The translations under genes were made by a program, and so were the position numbers. The notes below the pieces were generated by a model, which was not told the origin of the DNA, made no database searches, and was given only the letters and a program-made list of their open reading frames with translations. A stretch of DNA of 64,000 nucleotides from Parasteatoda lunata (taxonomy: Eukaryota; Arthropoda; Arachnida; Araneae; Theridiidae): the NCBI GenBank assembly GCA_949128135.1, contig OX421970.1, positions 7,983,340-8,047,339 of the forward strand, given 5' to 3'. Positions 33,605 to 45,064 of this stretch are shown in pieces; the stretch's first letter is position 1; every line of letters starts with the position of its first letter.

Positions 33605-36301
33605 TTATTTGTTTTGATAGTTATGATATGAGGCGTCGGAGGTGAAATGTGCAGCTATTGGTCTGTAGTTTTTATCTTTGATATAATTTTCAAATTTAAA
33701 GACTTCATTAAAATTTGCTGTTTTACATTCTATGGCTTTATCGAAAAAATCTGCGTTTAGCTTGTATATATGTTGTGATAGAGTTGGTATTTTGAGGTCT
33801 GCATGTATATTGGTATTTCGTATGAACCATCTTGCACTGGTTATTTTTCTAAGGATCTTGTTTTGGCATTGGTTTAATTTCTTCAGTAGATGTTGAGGTA
33901 TCGTTGTCCAGGCAGGTGAGGCATAGGTGAGTATTGGTCGGATCATTGCTGTATATAGTAGCTTCTTTAGTTTAAGTGACATATTCTGATTATATATTAA
34001 TGGTTGTATGGCTATTATTGCTGCATTTGCTTTATCTATTGTGCTTTTGATATGATCATTCCAAGTGAGTTTGCTATTGATTATAAGGCCAAGATAATTT
34101 GCTTTTTTAACTATTGGTATTGGTATATTGAACATTTTTGGTTGAAGTTGTGGAAGTATTTTAATTCTTCTTTTTTGTATAATTAATATTTGTGATTTTC
34201 CAGCGTTTACTGCAGTTTTCCATTTTAAGCACCAGTCTTCGATTTCGTATATATGGTCTTGTAGTTTCTGAAGAGCATGATTTGGGTTTCTGGATTTAAT
34301 AATAATACCGGTGTCATCCGCGTAATAGGCTGTTATGCTATTATAATCGGCTTTGTTTATAGGAAAATCATAAGTGTATAATATGTATAAAATCGGTCCC
34401 AGAATGCTGCCCTGAGGTACTCCGGCTGTGATGTTTCTTTTTGTCGATTTTTTGTTTTTGATGGTGACTTGAAATGTTCTATCAGAAAGATAGCAGGATA
34501 GGAGTTTGATAATGCCGGTTGGAAAATTTAGCTGTATGAGTTTATATATTGTGCCAGTATGCCATACTTTATCAAATGCTTTGAATATGTCGATCATCAG
34601 GAAGGCTATTGTTTCCTTATTTATGATTGCTCTGCCAGTATAGTCTATTATTCGGAGTAACTGTTTGGTGGTATCTAGTTTTTGTCGGAATCCATACTGT
34701 TCGTCGGGGAGGGCTGTAAGTAGTGGTTTTATTCTGTTGTAGATGATTTTTTCGTATATTTTTCCAAGTATGTTAAGTAGACTGATTGGGCGATAACTCT
34801 CAGGGCAGCTTGGGTTCTTGTTTTTCTTGAGAAATAAAATGACTGATGCGTTTTTCCAGATTTGTGGGTAGTAATTATGAGCAAGGCAGATATTAAAAAT
34901 ATGCGTGATTTTGTAGATGTAGTTGTTTGGTAATAGTTTAATCATTTTATTCTTTATCCCGTCCTCACCTGGAGCTTTATTGTTTTTCAGTTTTTGTATG
35001 ATGCTGCTAACTTCTTGATTATTGGTTGAATTTATTGTTTCTGGGATGAGGTGTTCAGTTTGAAACTTATTAACTTCTTCTGTGATGATATTGTGATGAA
35101 TTTGGTCAGAGTTTATATTTGGTGAAAATTGATTTTGAAGTGATTCTGCGAATATTTCGATCTTTTCTGATATTGTGTACGCTGTGCCTGATGGTCCATT
35201 TATTGGTCTGTCTATCTGAGGAGTTGTTTTCAGTTTCTTGGCCATTTTCCATATAGAGTTGTCGGTAGTGCAGAGGGAGGCGATTTTTGCTTGCCACAGT
35301 TGTTTTTTATATTTTTTACTGCGTTTTTTAATCTGGTTATTGAGTTGTTTTATTTCGTCCAGGTGTTCTGGGTCAAAAGTTCTTTGGTACCATTTCCTGT
35401 GCGAGTTCCTTAATCTTATTATATTCTTTATTTCAGGAGGTAATCTGTAATGATGAGCAGTATACTTGGTTTCTGTGGAAGCATTTTTAAAAGCATCTGT
35501 TATTTCATTCTGGATTTGCTGTATATAGTTTTCTATTGCAGTTTCGTTATCCAAGGATGGTAGGTCTGTCCCATTGATTGTAAGAATATTTTGATAATGG
35601 TTCCAGTCAGTTTTATAATTTGGTTTCTCAGATTGTTCTATGGTTTCCCCAACGAGCAGTTGAACTGGCAGATGATCTGATGACAAATGGTTATGAGCGC
35701 AGGCGACCATAGGAACTTGCATGTTTGTTATTGCGAAGTCTAGTATGTCCGGACTATGGTTAATCAGATTTGGAATGTAAGTTGGAGCTGATGGTGCTGC
35801 TACTGTTAATTGATATTTGCTAATAAGATCTTTCAATTTTGTGCCACTGTGATTGAGGTTGTTGCAGCCCCATATTGGATGCTTGGAATTAAAGTCACCT
35901 GCAACTATTGTATCTAGGTTGGCCGGAAATAGGAGGTTCATATCATAATCTGTTAATTTATTTTTTGGAGAATTGTAAATACCTGCGATTTTGATGTTCT
36001 TGTTTCTGTAGCTTAATAAAATAGAAATTTGCTCATATCCATTATCATCTTTTGAGTTATATTCTGTTGTTAATAAGTTGGTTTTTGCTAGAAGTGCTAC
36101 GCCGCCCCCTCTGTACCTTCTATCACATCTGTAGATTGTATAGTTAGCTATTTTAAGCTTTTGAGTTGCATTTAGATGGGTTTCTGTTATTATGAATATA
36201 TCAGGATTGTGTTCTATTATAAAGTTTTTTAATTCATGCTGTTTTTCGATTATACCATTAGCGTTCCAGAAATAAATATTGAGGGTTGGTTTGAGTGTTA
36301 A
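33605..36301 (-). CDS. ORF2: AP endonuclease and reverse transcriptase (Jockey clade)
   Basis: About 899 residues are open without interruption. The N-terminal endonuclease nicks target DNA: FWNANGI, ITETHLN (Glu), VAGDFNSKHPIWG (Asp) and SSDHLPV (His) are visible. The reverse transcriptase follows with NNKAPGEDGI, SYRPISLLNILGKIYEKII, MIDIFKAFDKVW (first catalytic Asp), GVPQGSILGPILY and YYADDTGI (catalytic Asp pair). A conserved C-terminal region (TYASPAWTTIP) completes it. No ATG precedes the endonuclease block. The frame overlaps the end of ORF1, and the first internal ATG (35941) would lose half the endonuclease, so translation probably depends on reinitiation or frameshifting after ORF1. 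All key residues are present, so the enzyme may be functional. Confidence 0.95.
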   Translation of the reverse strand, partial: LTLKPTLNIYFWNANGIIEKQHELKNFIIEHNPDIFIITETHLNATQKLKIANYTIYRCDRRYRGGGVALLAKTNLLTTEYNSKDDNGYEQISILLSYRNKNIKIAGIYNSPKNKLTDYDMNLLFPANLDTIVAGDFNSKHPIWGCNNLNHSGTKLKDLISKYQLTVAAPSAPTYIPNLINHSPDILDFAITNMQVPMVACAHNHLSSDHLPVQLLVGETIEQSEKPNYKTDWNHYQNILTINGTDLPSLDNETAIENYIQQIQNEITDAFKNASTETKYTAHHYRLPPEIKNIIRLRNSHRKWYQRTFDPEHLDEIKQLNNQIKKRSKKYKKQLWQAKIASLCTTDNSIWKMAKKLKTTPQIDRPINGPSGTAYTISEKIEIFAESLQNQFSPNINSDQIHHNIITEEVNKFQTEHLIPETINSTNNQEVSSIIQKLKNNKAPGEDGIKNKMIKLLPNNYIYKITHIFNICLAHNYYPQIWKNASVILFLKKNKNPSCPESYRPISLLNILGKIYEKIIYNRIKPLLTALPDEQYGFRQKLDTTKQLLRIIDYTGRAIINKETIAFLMIDIFKAFDKVWHTGTIYKLIQLNFPTGIIKLLSCYLSDRTFQVTIKNKKSTKRNITAGVPQGSILGPILYILYTYDFPINKADYNSITAYYADDTGIIIKSRNPNHALQKLQDHIYEIEDWCLKWKTAVNAGKSQILIIQKRRIKILPQLQPKMFNIPIPIVKKANYLGLIINSKLTWNDHIKSTIDKANAAIIAIQPLIYNQNMSLKLKKLLYTAMIRPILTYASPAWTTIPQHLLKKLNQCQNKILRKITSARWFIRNTNIHADLKIPTLSQHIYKLNADFFDKAIECKTANFNEVFKFENYIKDKNYRPIAAHFTSDASYHNYQNK

Positions 36302-36303
36302 TC

Positions 36304-37166
36304 TTAGTATTCTGAATCTATTGCTTCTTGTTCTTCTGAGTAAACTGCCTTTTGGATTTTCTTGAACATGTTAAAGTTTTCGTTGCTTTGTAAAAAGTTC
36401 ACAAAGAGCTTGAGTTCTGATAGTAGTGATTTAGCTTCCTTGATGATGGTTATGTCTGTTTGTAGATTATTGCTGGTAGTTGGTTGATATGCTGATTTTA
36501 CGATTGTTGCATAACTGTTTGTGCTGCCAGGAGTAATTCTGTTGTTTTGATTGTGGTAGCTGTTCATCTTAAGAGTTGGATATTTTGGGCACTGTTTGTA
36601 ATTGGCCGGATGTGGTCCTCCACTGTTGGCACATGTAGCTGGAGTATCTTTGGTTTTCTGACAGAGATGAGTTAGGTGCTCCTGACCGCACTTCAAGCAT
36701 TTAGGTGTATGCCTGCAGCTGGCCTGGACGTGGTTATATTGTTGACACCTATGACACTGTGTGAGTCCTCGGCGCCCTTTGTAACTGGTTACTGAGACAA
36801 CAAGGTCCATGAATCGGGTTAGGTAGAAGATATCTTTATTTTGTTCCGTTTTGTCTAATGTGATAATATGTAGAGGTAATTTAGTCCTGCCTTGCTCAGT
36901 AAATTTTGTCATCTGTGTAACTTTTTTCGGTGTGAATCCATATAATATGAGGTTTTGTTCCACTTGTTCTTCTGTAATTTCTACCGGAATACTTTTAATG
37001 ACAACTCTGATTGGCTTTTCTTCATTTAATTGGAAAGTATGGTATTTTATCTGTAAGTCATCTAGTATATCTATCGCACGACGTCTCATATCAATTTCGA
37101 AAAAATGTAATTTTAAATATTCTCCTGTATGTTTACCTTCAAAACTGGTTTTACCTTCAAAGCTGG
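36304..37166 (-). CDS. ORF1 C-terminal part: Gag-like zinc-knuckle protein
   Basis: This frame carries the nucleic-acid-binding half of ORF1. A domain typical of Jockey/X-element ORF1 proteins (IRVVIKSIPVEITEEQVEQN on to ITLDKTE, RRM-like fold in the family) precedes zinc knuckles: CHRCQQYNHVQASC (CX2CX4HX4C) and CLKCGQEHLTHLC. The third knuckle reads CANSGGPH, with Ser for the usual second Cys, so it is probably impaired. An ATG lies at 37089, but the frame is open upstream to about 37166, where it meets the N-terminal part in another frame. It would coat the element RNA. It stops at 36304, overlapping the ORF2 frame. Confidence 0.88.
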
Positions 37167-37927
37167 TCTTGAAGCTTCTTTTTTAGGTTTAGCCATTGTA
37201 CGCTGTTATCTTTTATTATTATCGGTGGAATCCTGGGTTTGCTTGCTCTCTGGTATTGAAAATCTGTTGTTTCTTCCACTGCATCTTCTGTGACGTCATT
37301 AGACTGATTCAGTTGGTTTCTCCTAGGTCCGGATGTAGCGGGCGTTTCCCAATGCTGGCATTCCTTAGAGGTGGTCGCTATTGATGTCTGCCGTATGGTG
37401 GCTCCATCTTGAGCTGCTGTAGTGTTGGCTTGTTGTTTTTGAATTGGAATAAAATTTTTTGCATAGGGAAATTTTTTGTTGGTGGGTTCATCTTCCTCCG
37501 AACTAGATGATCTGGTTCTTTTTGTAACTGTTTGTTGTTTTCCTTCGTCACTGTTTGTTTTTTGTTGGTTGTTGTTCGTATTGGCTTTTGTTGATGATTT
37601 CTTTCGATTTTTGTTTCTCTTTACTGGAGTATCTATGGATATCGTGGGATTGCTTGTGATTATTATTTTTGAATCTGCATTCTGTTTGTTGATTTTTTGT
37701 AGATGTCTATTTTCTTTCTTTAATTCATCATTTTCAGCTTGGAGCTTATCCATACTTTGTTGCAATGCTGTCATCTTAGTTTCAAATATTGTTTTGATGT
37801 CATTTAATTGCTGAGATAAAGATTTATTGAGTTCAGTTTGTTGTTGCAGTTGTTGTTTTAGCAAATCCATGGTGTCCATTACCCAGCTGGGAACAGCACT
37901 TTCACTGATTTTGATTGTATTAGACAT
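37157..37927 (-). pseudogene. ORF1 N-terminal part, ended early by a frameshift
   Basis: The ATG at 37927 starts a 256-residue frame with a Gln/Asn/Lys-rich coiled-coil segment (about residues 15-85: LLKQQLQQQTELNKSLSQQL and MDKLQAENDELKKENRHLQK), a basic Thr/Asn-rich linker, and PRIPPIIIKDNSVQWLNLKK, the hallmark before the Gag-like domain. It then runs out of frame: one extra base near 37167, next to an 18-bp in-frame tandem duplication (ACCAGCTTTGAAGGTAAA type), puts the zinc-knuckle part in another frame. Correctly joined, ORF1 would be about 540 residues, a normal Jockey length. Confidence 0.88.
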
Positions 37928-38483
37928 TATAATGTTATTGTAAGTACAAAAATAATTATTAAGTTTATGAAATACAGTTTATCTGCACTTACTTGGAATA
38001 AATGCAGCTACCGCTGCTCGAAAATTATATCCAATAATGTGGAAAATAAAATTGTGGTTCAGCATACACTTTATGCTGACGAGAAAACAAAATAGTCTTA
38101 GTGCAACTCGCACTATGAAGCTGTATTTAAGGAATTAGTTTAGCAGAACTGCATGCCTTTGTATCACTGCTGTAGCACAAACACAAATAAATCGGTTTAA
38201 ATAATAGTTCACGAAGATATGTTTACAGTTTCAATTGTTTGATGTAAACGTGGCATAAACACACGTCATCAACACTTGTCACAACGTCATCAACACTTGT
38301 CACAACGTCATCAACACAAATTATCAGTGAATATCAATAGCAATCAAACTTACACATATGAGTAGCGCTCTTTCACGTCAATCTGAATTCAACTTCCTTC
38401 ACGATTTCGGCTTCAAAATCCACATTCACAAAATCAATCCGAGATCTTACTCGTCAAATTTCACATTCCATCCTGCAATTGCC
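37928..38483 (-). promoter_or_regulatory. Jockey-clade 5' UTR / internal promoter region
   Basis: The 556 bases upstream of ORF1 contain 2.7 copies of a 21-bp unit at about 38264-38322 (plus strand GTCATCAACACTTGTCACAAC). Jockey-clade elements usually have an internal promoter at the extreme 5' end. The repeats could be regulatory, but no specific site was identified. Confidence 0.6.
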
Positions 38484-38497
38484 ATTGTCGATAACCC
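38484..38497. repeat. 14-bp target-site duplication, right
   Basis: Identical to 33315-33328. It marks the 5' border of the Jockey-clade element and so shows the copy is full length. Confidence 0.9.
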
Positions 38498-38510
38498 CTC
38501 ACTCCCCACA

Positions 38511-39717
38511 TATATTAGTGATTTGGTATTTAATATTTGTAGTGGTAGTTACGCCACAAAATGCCATTTTCGACAATTATCATTAAAAAACATGAAATTA
38601 AGATAATTTAGGTAAATAAAAGTACCCATTAACACACGAGAAAGTTCATGATGGCATTTCCAGTCCTCGACTTGTTAAGACTCATCCTATTAGTAATTAT
38701 CGTGTGCAATGACTATCGAAATATCTAATTTGTATATCTTGATACGTTAAATTAAAGATTAGTATTTATTTAAAATTATTTATAATTTTTTTAACGATTT
38801 TAATTGCGGAAACTAATGCTAATATTTTCATGCATATTTGTAACATTATATATCTGGCATACCAACCTGTAGTAGTATATAATTTATAATAAAAATATAA
38901 TAAATTATATTATATTATATAATTTATATAAATTATATTATATTATTTAATTTACATAAATTAAATTATCATATAATTATAATATAATGTACTTTTTAAT
39001 AAATTTATTATAAAATAAATTATGCATCTTTTAAAACTAAAATATGCAACATTAACTTTATATTCGATTATACCATTGTTTTTATGCTAGAAAGTGAAAT
39101 AAAACCATCATAAGGAACATTACCAGTAAAGTAATTTTCTTATTGCTACTTATTGCAATTTTGTTTCAAAAATAATCGAGTCAACGAAGTCTCTTGCAAC
39201 TCAAAGTTCCAGTTAAACTTATTCCAATTTTCGATGAATTAAACTCCTAAAAAACTACTCATTCATTTAGGCTAAAACAAAGAAATGGGTGGCAGCTGTA
39301 ATCTTTTTAAATGATGAAGCATTTTACAGAAGCGAGTGAAACAAGTCATCAAAATTGATTGATGATCCAAGAGAAAATTCAAAGATGTTATTTTAAAAAA
39401 AAAGATGGAACGAATTTGTAATTAATTACTGTACCATTTAGAACGGTGATCGAATGTTTCGTCACATAAAGACATTTTTTAAATCGGGTGGAAGATGGAA
39501 TTGTGTGATAGAGTTTGCAAATTTACGTAATGCTTCGAACTAAATTAAACAGAATTAACGAGGAGTAGGGGGAATTTCACGGTTAATAAAGAATTTCTTT
39601 TCTTATTTTTCCGTTTTTGTTTTGTTATCCTTTACTATCTATATAAAAGAATTTATAACTGCTGTCTTATATTCTTTGCATTCTATTAAAAAAACTGTAC
39701 AGAAGGTATACAATTTG

Positions 39718-39814
<97 letters not shown>

Positions 39815-42800
39815 GGACACCAAAACCGCGGGTATTTCTCTATATAAATTGGCAACACTGTAGAGATCTATAATAATTCATTTTGTTGTCTTAAGTAATT
39901 ATTTAAGCAAGGTTAAATAATTAGTGATACGTCAAGTATTTATTTAGATTTTGTTAAGTTGTCTTAAGTGATAGTTTAAGAGGTGTTAAATAATTAGTTA
40001 TACGTTAATTATGTATTTATATTCATTTTGTTTGGTAGTGTTAAGTAGTGCTAAATAATTAGTTATATGTTAATTATTTATTTAGAATAATTTTGTGAAA
40101 AAAAAACTTATTTACAGAGTAATTATTTGGATTTATTTCTGATCCTTTCCAAAAATGACTGTAGAAATTTTAAACATAAACGGTGTTACGAAAGGTACGT
40201 CAGAAAGTAGTGCAGCACGTAACGGACCATTTGGATAAGTTGTCTATCTTATCACACGACAGAGTTAGAAAGTAATTTTAACATTTTTGCTTCCAACTAT
40301 GCCGAATTCATGTTTAGGGTGGGTTGTGAGATTTAATAGTTACTGGATAGATCTTAAATTATCACTAAAATTCAATACATAGAGAACTTTGAGAACAATA
40401 TGCGGACATCTTTTGAAAATAGTTAAAATTGAAATTACTAAAGTGCAAACAAAACCTCGAGAGAAAGCTAGTATTAAAGACAATTTTTAAACAAACAACT
40501 TTGTTTTTGAATAAAATGTTTGAGCAAACGATTCCTAGAATTTAGAAATGCATTCTCTTACTCTTAGCATTTTCTATAAAAGAATGCAAAAGTAACTATT
40601 CTATTTCGTACTACCAAGATATGTTGTTGTTTGTTTATTTTAAACATTTTTAAACTAAACAGATTTGCAATTTTTGCGAGGAATAATACGGTTTATGTAC
40701 AAACGATTCTAAGAACACCATCGACACACTTTCTTTGTATTTTCTCTTAAAATATAAAGTTAACTATTCTATTGTATTCTATTGTATTAAATAATTTAAA
40801 AGCAATCTTGATATAAAATATATTATTTATCGTAAACTATTATTATGCTGAATAAAATTGCAAGCTATTCTAAGAATGATTCTGAGAATTTAGAGCTGCA
40901 ACTTATATAATACAAAATTCTTTGGATTTTTAATTCAAAGTATAAAGAAAGTAAATGTTCTGTTTTGTACAAATGGACGACTTGGCTGTAAAATTATTTG
41001 TATTACTTCTTCTTATAGCGCTTATTACTTCTTCTTATTTAAAATTATTTTTAGAATGAATAGATTTGAAATTTTTTTAATAGATAATAGTTTTATTTTA
41101 TTTTAAAAATTGCAAGCTTTTGCAATTATTTTTTGATTTAAGCTTCGATTTGTTTACAATATGACATAACAAGACAAAATTTTAATTTGTGTGCAAAATC
41201 TTCTGTGTAAACCTTGAAAAAACTTTAGTTCTTTCAAAAGCTGAGCTATAAGCCTCAACCACTCATTTGAACTGTTCGTGTCTAGGTGTTCACACATTTT
41301 GCGTTTTAATATGCCCTCGAAAAAAAGCATTCTAGGGTTTCGATCGACCATTTAGTGCCAAATGCACTCGAAAACTTCTTCTACTCCAAAAACACTGTAA
41401 AATACTTACTTAATATCCTTGTCTACTCAATCATTCTAAATTTAATGACTTACCTAAAGTTAAATCGATGCCCTGCAGTATTATGCGAGAAAAATAAGAT
41501 TTGTCCTATAGAAAAACTTTTCAAACATTTCAGTAAAAACCTTTTTCTACCAAGCTCTTCAATTATAAGTACAATAATAAAAAGTTCCTATTTGGAACTG
41601 TCGTTGAAAAAGAGATACGAATAATCCGTTGAAAAATCATTCGTTACATTGAAAAATTAAATTTAATTTATAAAAATATGCAAATTTGAACACTGAAATT
41701 GTAAACATATTTTATTAGATTGTAAAGAAAATGATAATTATAAGACTATAAAATTAAACATATCATAAAATTTTTAAATAATTTCACTAAAATATGTTAC
41801 AGTTTTCTCACATATTTATGACAAAAAATGTTTTTGTTCTTTGTTATTCCTCGAAATAGAGCGATACAGAAAAACACACTGAACTTTAGTAGAAAATGAA
41901 AGTGCTGCCAATTTGTCCAATAAACATTTTCCCGCCAGTGTTAAAAGAAAAAATAAGTTAACTTCTCTACAGTGGCCTCAAGTTCGTCTGTATCGGAAAT
42001 CAAATCTTTTTCTCTGAGAAATCTTTCCTTTTTTTTCGTCTGCGTTTTCAAATTGAGTCCAATCATTTCCTAATCCCGAAGCAAAATTGGTTGGGACTGG
42101 GAAAATATATTTTTCCTTTTTGTTATTAACCTTCTAAGAATGGCAATCACCAAATAAAGAGAAAGGAGGCTAGTAATGATATTAATGAAGGAATGGCGTT
42201 GAATATTTTTTATTAATGCCTCATTTGAACTTAGTAATTGAAAATATTTTCTTTATAATAGTTGATAAAAGTTTCCCAAAATGAATACTTTTCCTAAAAA
42301 GAATAATGTTTCTCTTAAAATGAGACAATTTTGTAAAAACGGTATTTATTTAAATACAATTTTACTAAATGCTTAAAAAATTCTTTTCTTCTTTTTTTTT
42401 TTTTTTTTTTTGATCTGAGGGTTTAGTCATATTTTCGCTACTGCTCCATTTATTAATGTTTTCATTCCATTGATTTATTTATTTTTAGTTGCTTTAAATG
42501 TTAACTTTATATTATTCATTCACTCATGCATATCAATGTCCAAAAAACAATCTTGAAAAATTATTATTTGGTAATTTAACAGATGCGTTACCCTTTTTCT
42601 TCTCCGAAACTAAACTATTCGATGAAATTGTAAGCGTTCTGCTATATTTTGATTAACATAAAAAAAAAATATTTTAGAATTAACAAATGTTTAGATCAGC
42701 ACAATGCTATGCTGAGTGTTCAATTCGTACAAATTTCTTTCTTTTTTTATTCCTATTATACAGTGAAGCTCATAAAGAAAAGATAAATTCTAAAAAAGAT

Positions 42801-43050
42801 GTTCATGAAACTGCTTAAATGGAATTCTTTTACAATCTAAAGATTACATAAAAGAGCTATTTTTGAACAGTTTTAAGATTATATTTAGAACAGTTTTAAA
42901 ACATTTCTTATTATTTTTAAATTAAATGCTAAGAAATAATACTTTATTAGTTTAAACTAACTAATTTTGCATTATATTAACAAACTTAACTAACTAACTA
43001 TTAACTAACTTATTTGGCATTTGGTGATAAGTATTATAGTATTGTTCAAA
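38511..43050. other. Gene-free interval, probably intronic or intergenic
   Basis: No gene recognised. It includes very AT-rich sequence (38870-39010), a (TA)n tract with adjacent poly-T (39719-39810), and an unassigned minus frame at 41154-41351 (65 residues, MVDRNPRMLFFEGILKRKMC at its start) with no domain I know. Confidence 0.5.
39719..39810. repeat. (TA)n plus poly-T tract
   Basis: About 30 TA units followed by about 30 T residues. Confidence 0.95.
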
Positions 43051-43314
43051 AATAAAACACATAATTAAGCTATTCAAGAATTGGTTATTAATCAACACCA
43101 ATAAGTTTTGTTAGAAATTGTTAAGTATATAACAGTGTTATTTCTGTCCTTTTCATTTTCAGAAACAATATTAAGGTTTGTAAAATAATTTGCATATCAA
43201 AATTTATACTTTCATAATATATTGATATATTATTTTATGATTAACAATTGCTAACAAAACTTATTGGTGTTGATTAATAACCGATTCTTGAATCACTTAA
43301 TTATGTGTTTTATT
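43051..43314. repeat. Long palindrome, 74-bp arms (MITE-like)
   Basis: 43051-43124 and 43241-43314 are reverse complements with about four mismatches, around a 116-bp centre. Arms contain AATAAAACACATAATTAAG and GGTTATTAATCAACACCAAT then AAGTTTTGTTAG. The ends do not identify a superfamily. The high arm identity suggests a young foldback or MITE insertion, or hairpin-forming RNA. Confidence 0.85.
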
Positions 43315-45064
43315 TTATTTCAGTGAGGTTTCAAAATTGCTCACAAACTAAGTGCTCAATTCGTTCTTTATTTTTCTTTTTTTTTTACATTATTGAACAA
43401 TTAAGCACATACATGAAAAAAGAAAACATGATCTTAAAAAACAATAGCTATTAATAAGTCGAACAGTCTACTGAAGAGAGTTAGAGGAATTTCTGCGGAA
43501 ACTGTTAAACTGCCCGAGGAGCAATCGATAATATATTAAATGTGTTTAACTAAAATATGTTAAATGAGTCTATTGACGAACTAGAAGATATTAAGTGTGA
43601 TTAACTATTAATGAAGACAAGATATTGAGGAAATCTATTGACAAACTGAAACTTGATTGTGAACTATTGATAAACTAAAATGTGATCTACTGAAAAATCA
43701 GAGAAGTGTTAAACGTGATTTTATGAATGCCCGTCTGGTGACAGAGTGGAAATATTTTAAAGTGACTAATTGTAAGGAAGAAAAAAAAATCTGTTATCCA
43801 GTACATGTGTTGAATAAGTTAAAGGATATAGACTATGGACAAATGTAAAAGCTAGTCTTATATTTTTGAAGTATGAAATACTGCTAACAATTAGAAATTG
43901 ATTAATGTTACTGAATAACTATGAAAGCTGTTACTTATTCTAAACCTTTACATATCTAAAATCACTACATATCTTATCAAATCGATGACGACCACATACA
44001 CTCAAAAAAATAAATACTTGTATAGTATAGAACTGGGTCAAATCCATATGAAGAAAAAAAATATTATTGTTGCGTTAGATTATTCATATATTTATAAAAG
44101 TAGTGAAATAAAAATAAATTATGAAATATATAAAATTGTCGGCACACTTCCTTTTTTTATAAAAAATAGTTTTATCGCAATTTCTAAAAGAAGTTTCCTT
44201 CAAAGAGATTTCATTATTCCTATTAAAGATATTTGATCAACACCTACGTTTAATTATTTACGAAGCACATTTTGTTGTAGGGCTTATTGAAAGTGTTAAA
44301 CTTATTATTATTACTTTTTTGATCTTGCATTTTGTTCGAGAACTTTTCAATATTTGGCAGCAAATCTCAATGGAGGATCTAAATTTAATTCATAGTTGCG
44401 ATGTTTATTTTTGATAACACTGGCGAACCACATAAAGAAGTCTCACAAACCACATTTTGAAAATGCCTTGTCTATGTCATCATTTCCTGGTTACGTAATC
44501 TATAACTCCTTATGCCCACTCGTAACAGTAAGTTTAAGGACATTTCCTTATTGAGATGTTAAGTACCTAAACCGGGTAAGTGCCAACCACCAGTTTCAGA
44601 AGTATTATGGTAGGGGGGGAATGAAAATATACATTTCCTTAAATAAATATTTCCGACAAAAGTCTATCTAAGCGCTCTCATTAAAAGATGTTGCCCTTGC
44701 CCATTGAATTAAAAGTTATGTAGGAGTGTAAGTGAATCAGGAGTTTTTAACAGAATGATTCCTCTAAAGTTCAAAAAATTTATTTAACCATTTGCTTACG
44801 AGGGTAGCAACAGATGTACCAAATAAACAGCATGTTAAGTGCTGTATTTAAACGGTTAAGGTGCAAATAGAACTGGGGAAAAAACTTTTAATTACCTCTA
44901 TTAGCTTCATAGCTGCATGTCAATTATACAAAACAATTTTTGTTTAAAGAATTGCATAATACAATTTGTTCAAAATGGTTTGTTTCTCGAATTTTTAAAA
45001 ACAGCGCAATTTATGAGTATGAAATTCGAAATTTCGCTAAACTCTTTTTTATTTTAATGTTTAG
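43315..45064. other. Gene-free interval upstream of the receptor exon (probable intron)
   Basis: It ends in a polypyrimidine-rich acceptor (TTTTTTATTTTAATGTTTAG) directly before the exon. The open frame at 43985-44236 has no domain. Confidence 0.5.

Larger units (their letters stand above)
33329..38483 (-). mobile_element. Near-complete Jockey-clade non-LTR retrotransposon
   Basis: The 5,155-bp element on the minus strand has a 5' UTR (37928-38483) with a 21-bp tandem repeat, ORF1 (broken by one frameshift), ORF2 (open throughout) and a short 3' UTR. The 3' end has AATAAA just before a (CTAGGA)n tail. A perfect 14-bp target duplication flanks it. Full length, an open ORF2 and an exact duplication all indicate recent insertion. 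Only the ORF1 frameshift marks it as probably inactive. Confidence 0.95.
32814..38510 (+). mobile_element. TRIM-like LTR element copy B, split by a Jockey element
   Basis: The interior 32814-33206 is collinear with 11666-11994: GGTCCACATTGAACA, TTGACTTGCTA, TTCGACTGCTAA, CACAGGAGCGACCA, CTTAATACAGCTCTC, and the polypurine tract TTCTGGTGGGGGAG. The following LTR (33207-33328) is cut by the Jockey insertion and resumes at 38498-38510, ending CCCCACA. Joining the flanks across one copy of the 14-bp duplication restores the order seen in the LTR at 11538-11665 (ATAGATGA.GG, GTCGATAA against GTCAAAAG, then CCCCACA). That independently confirms the Jockey borders. Confidence 0.7.
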
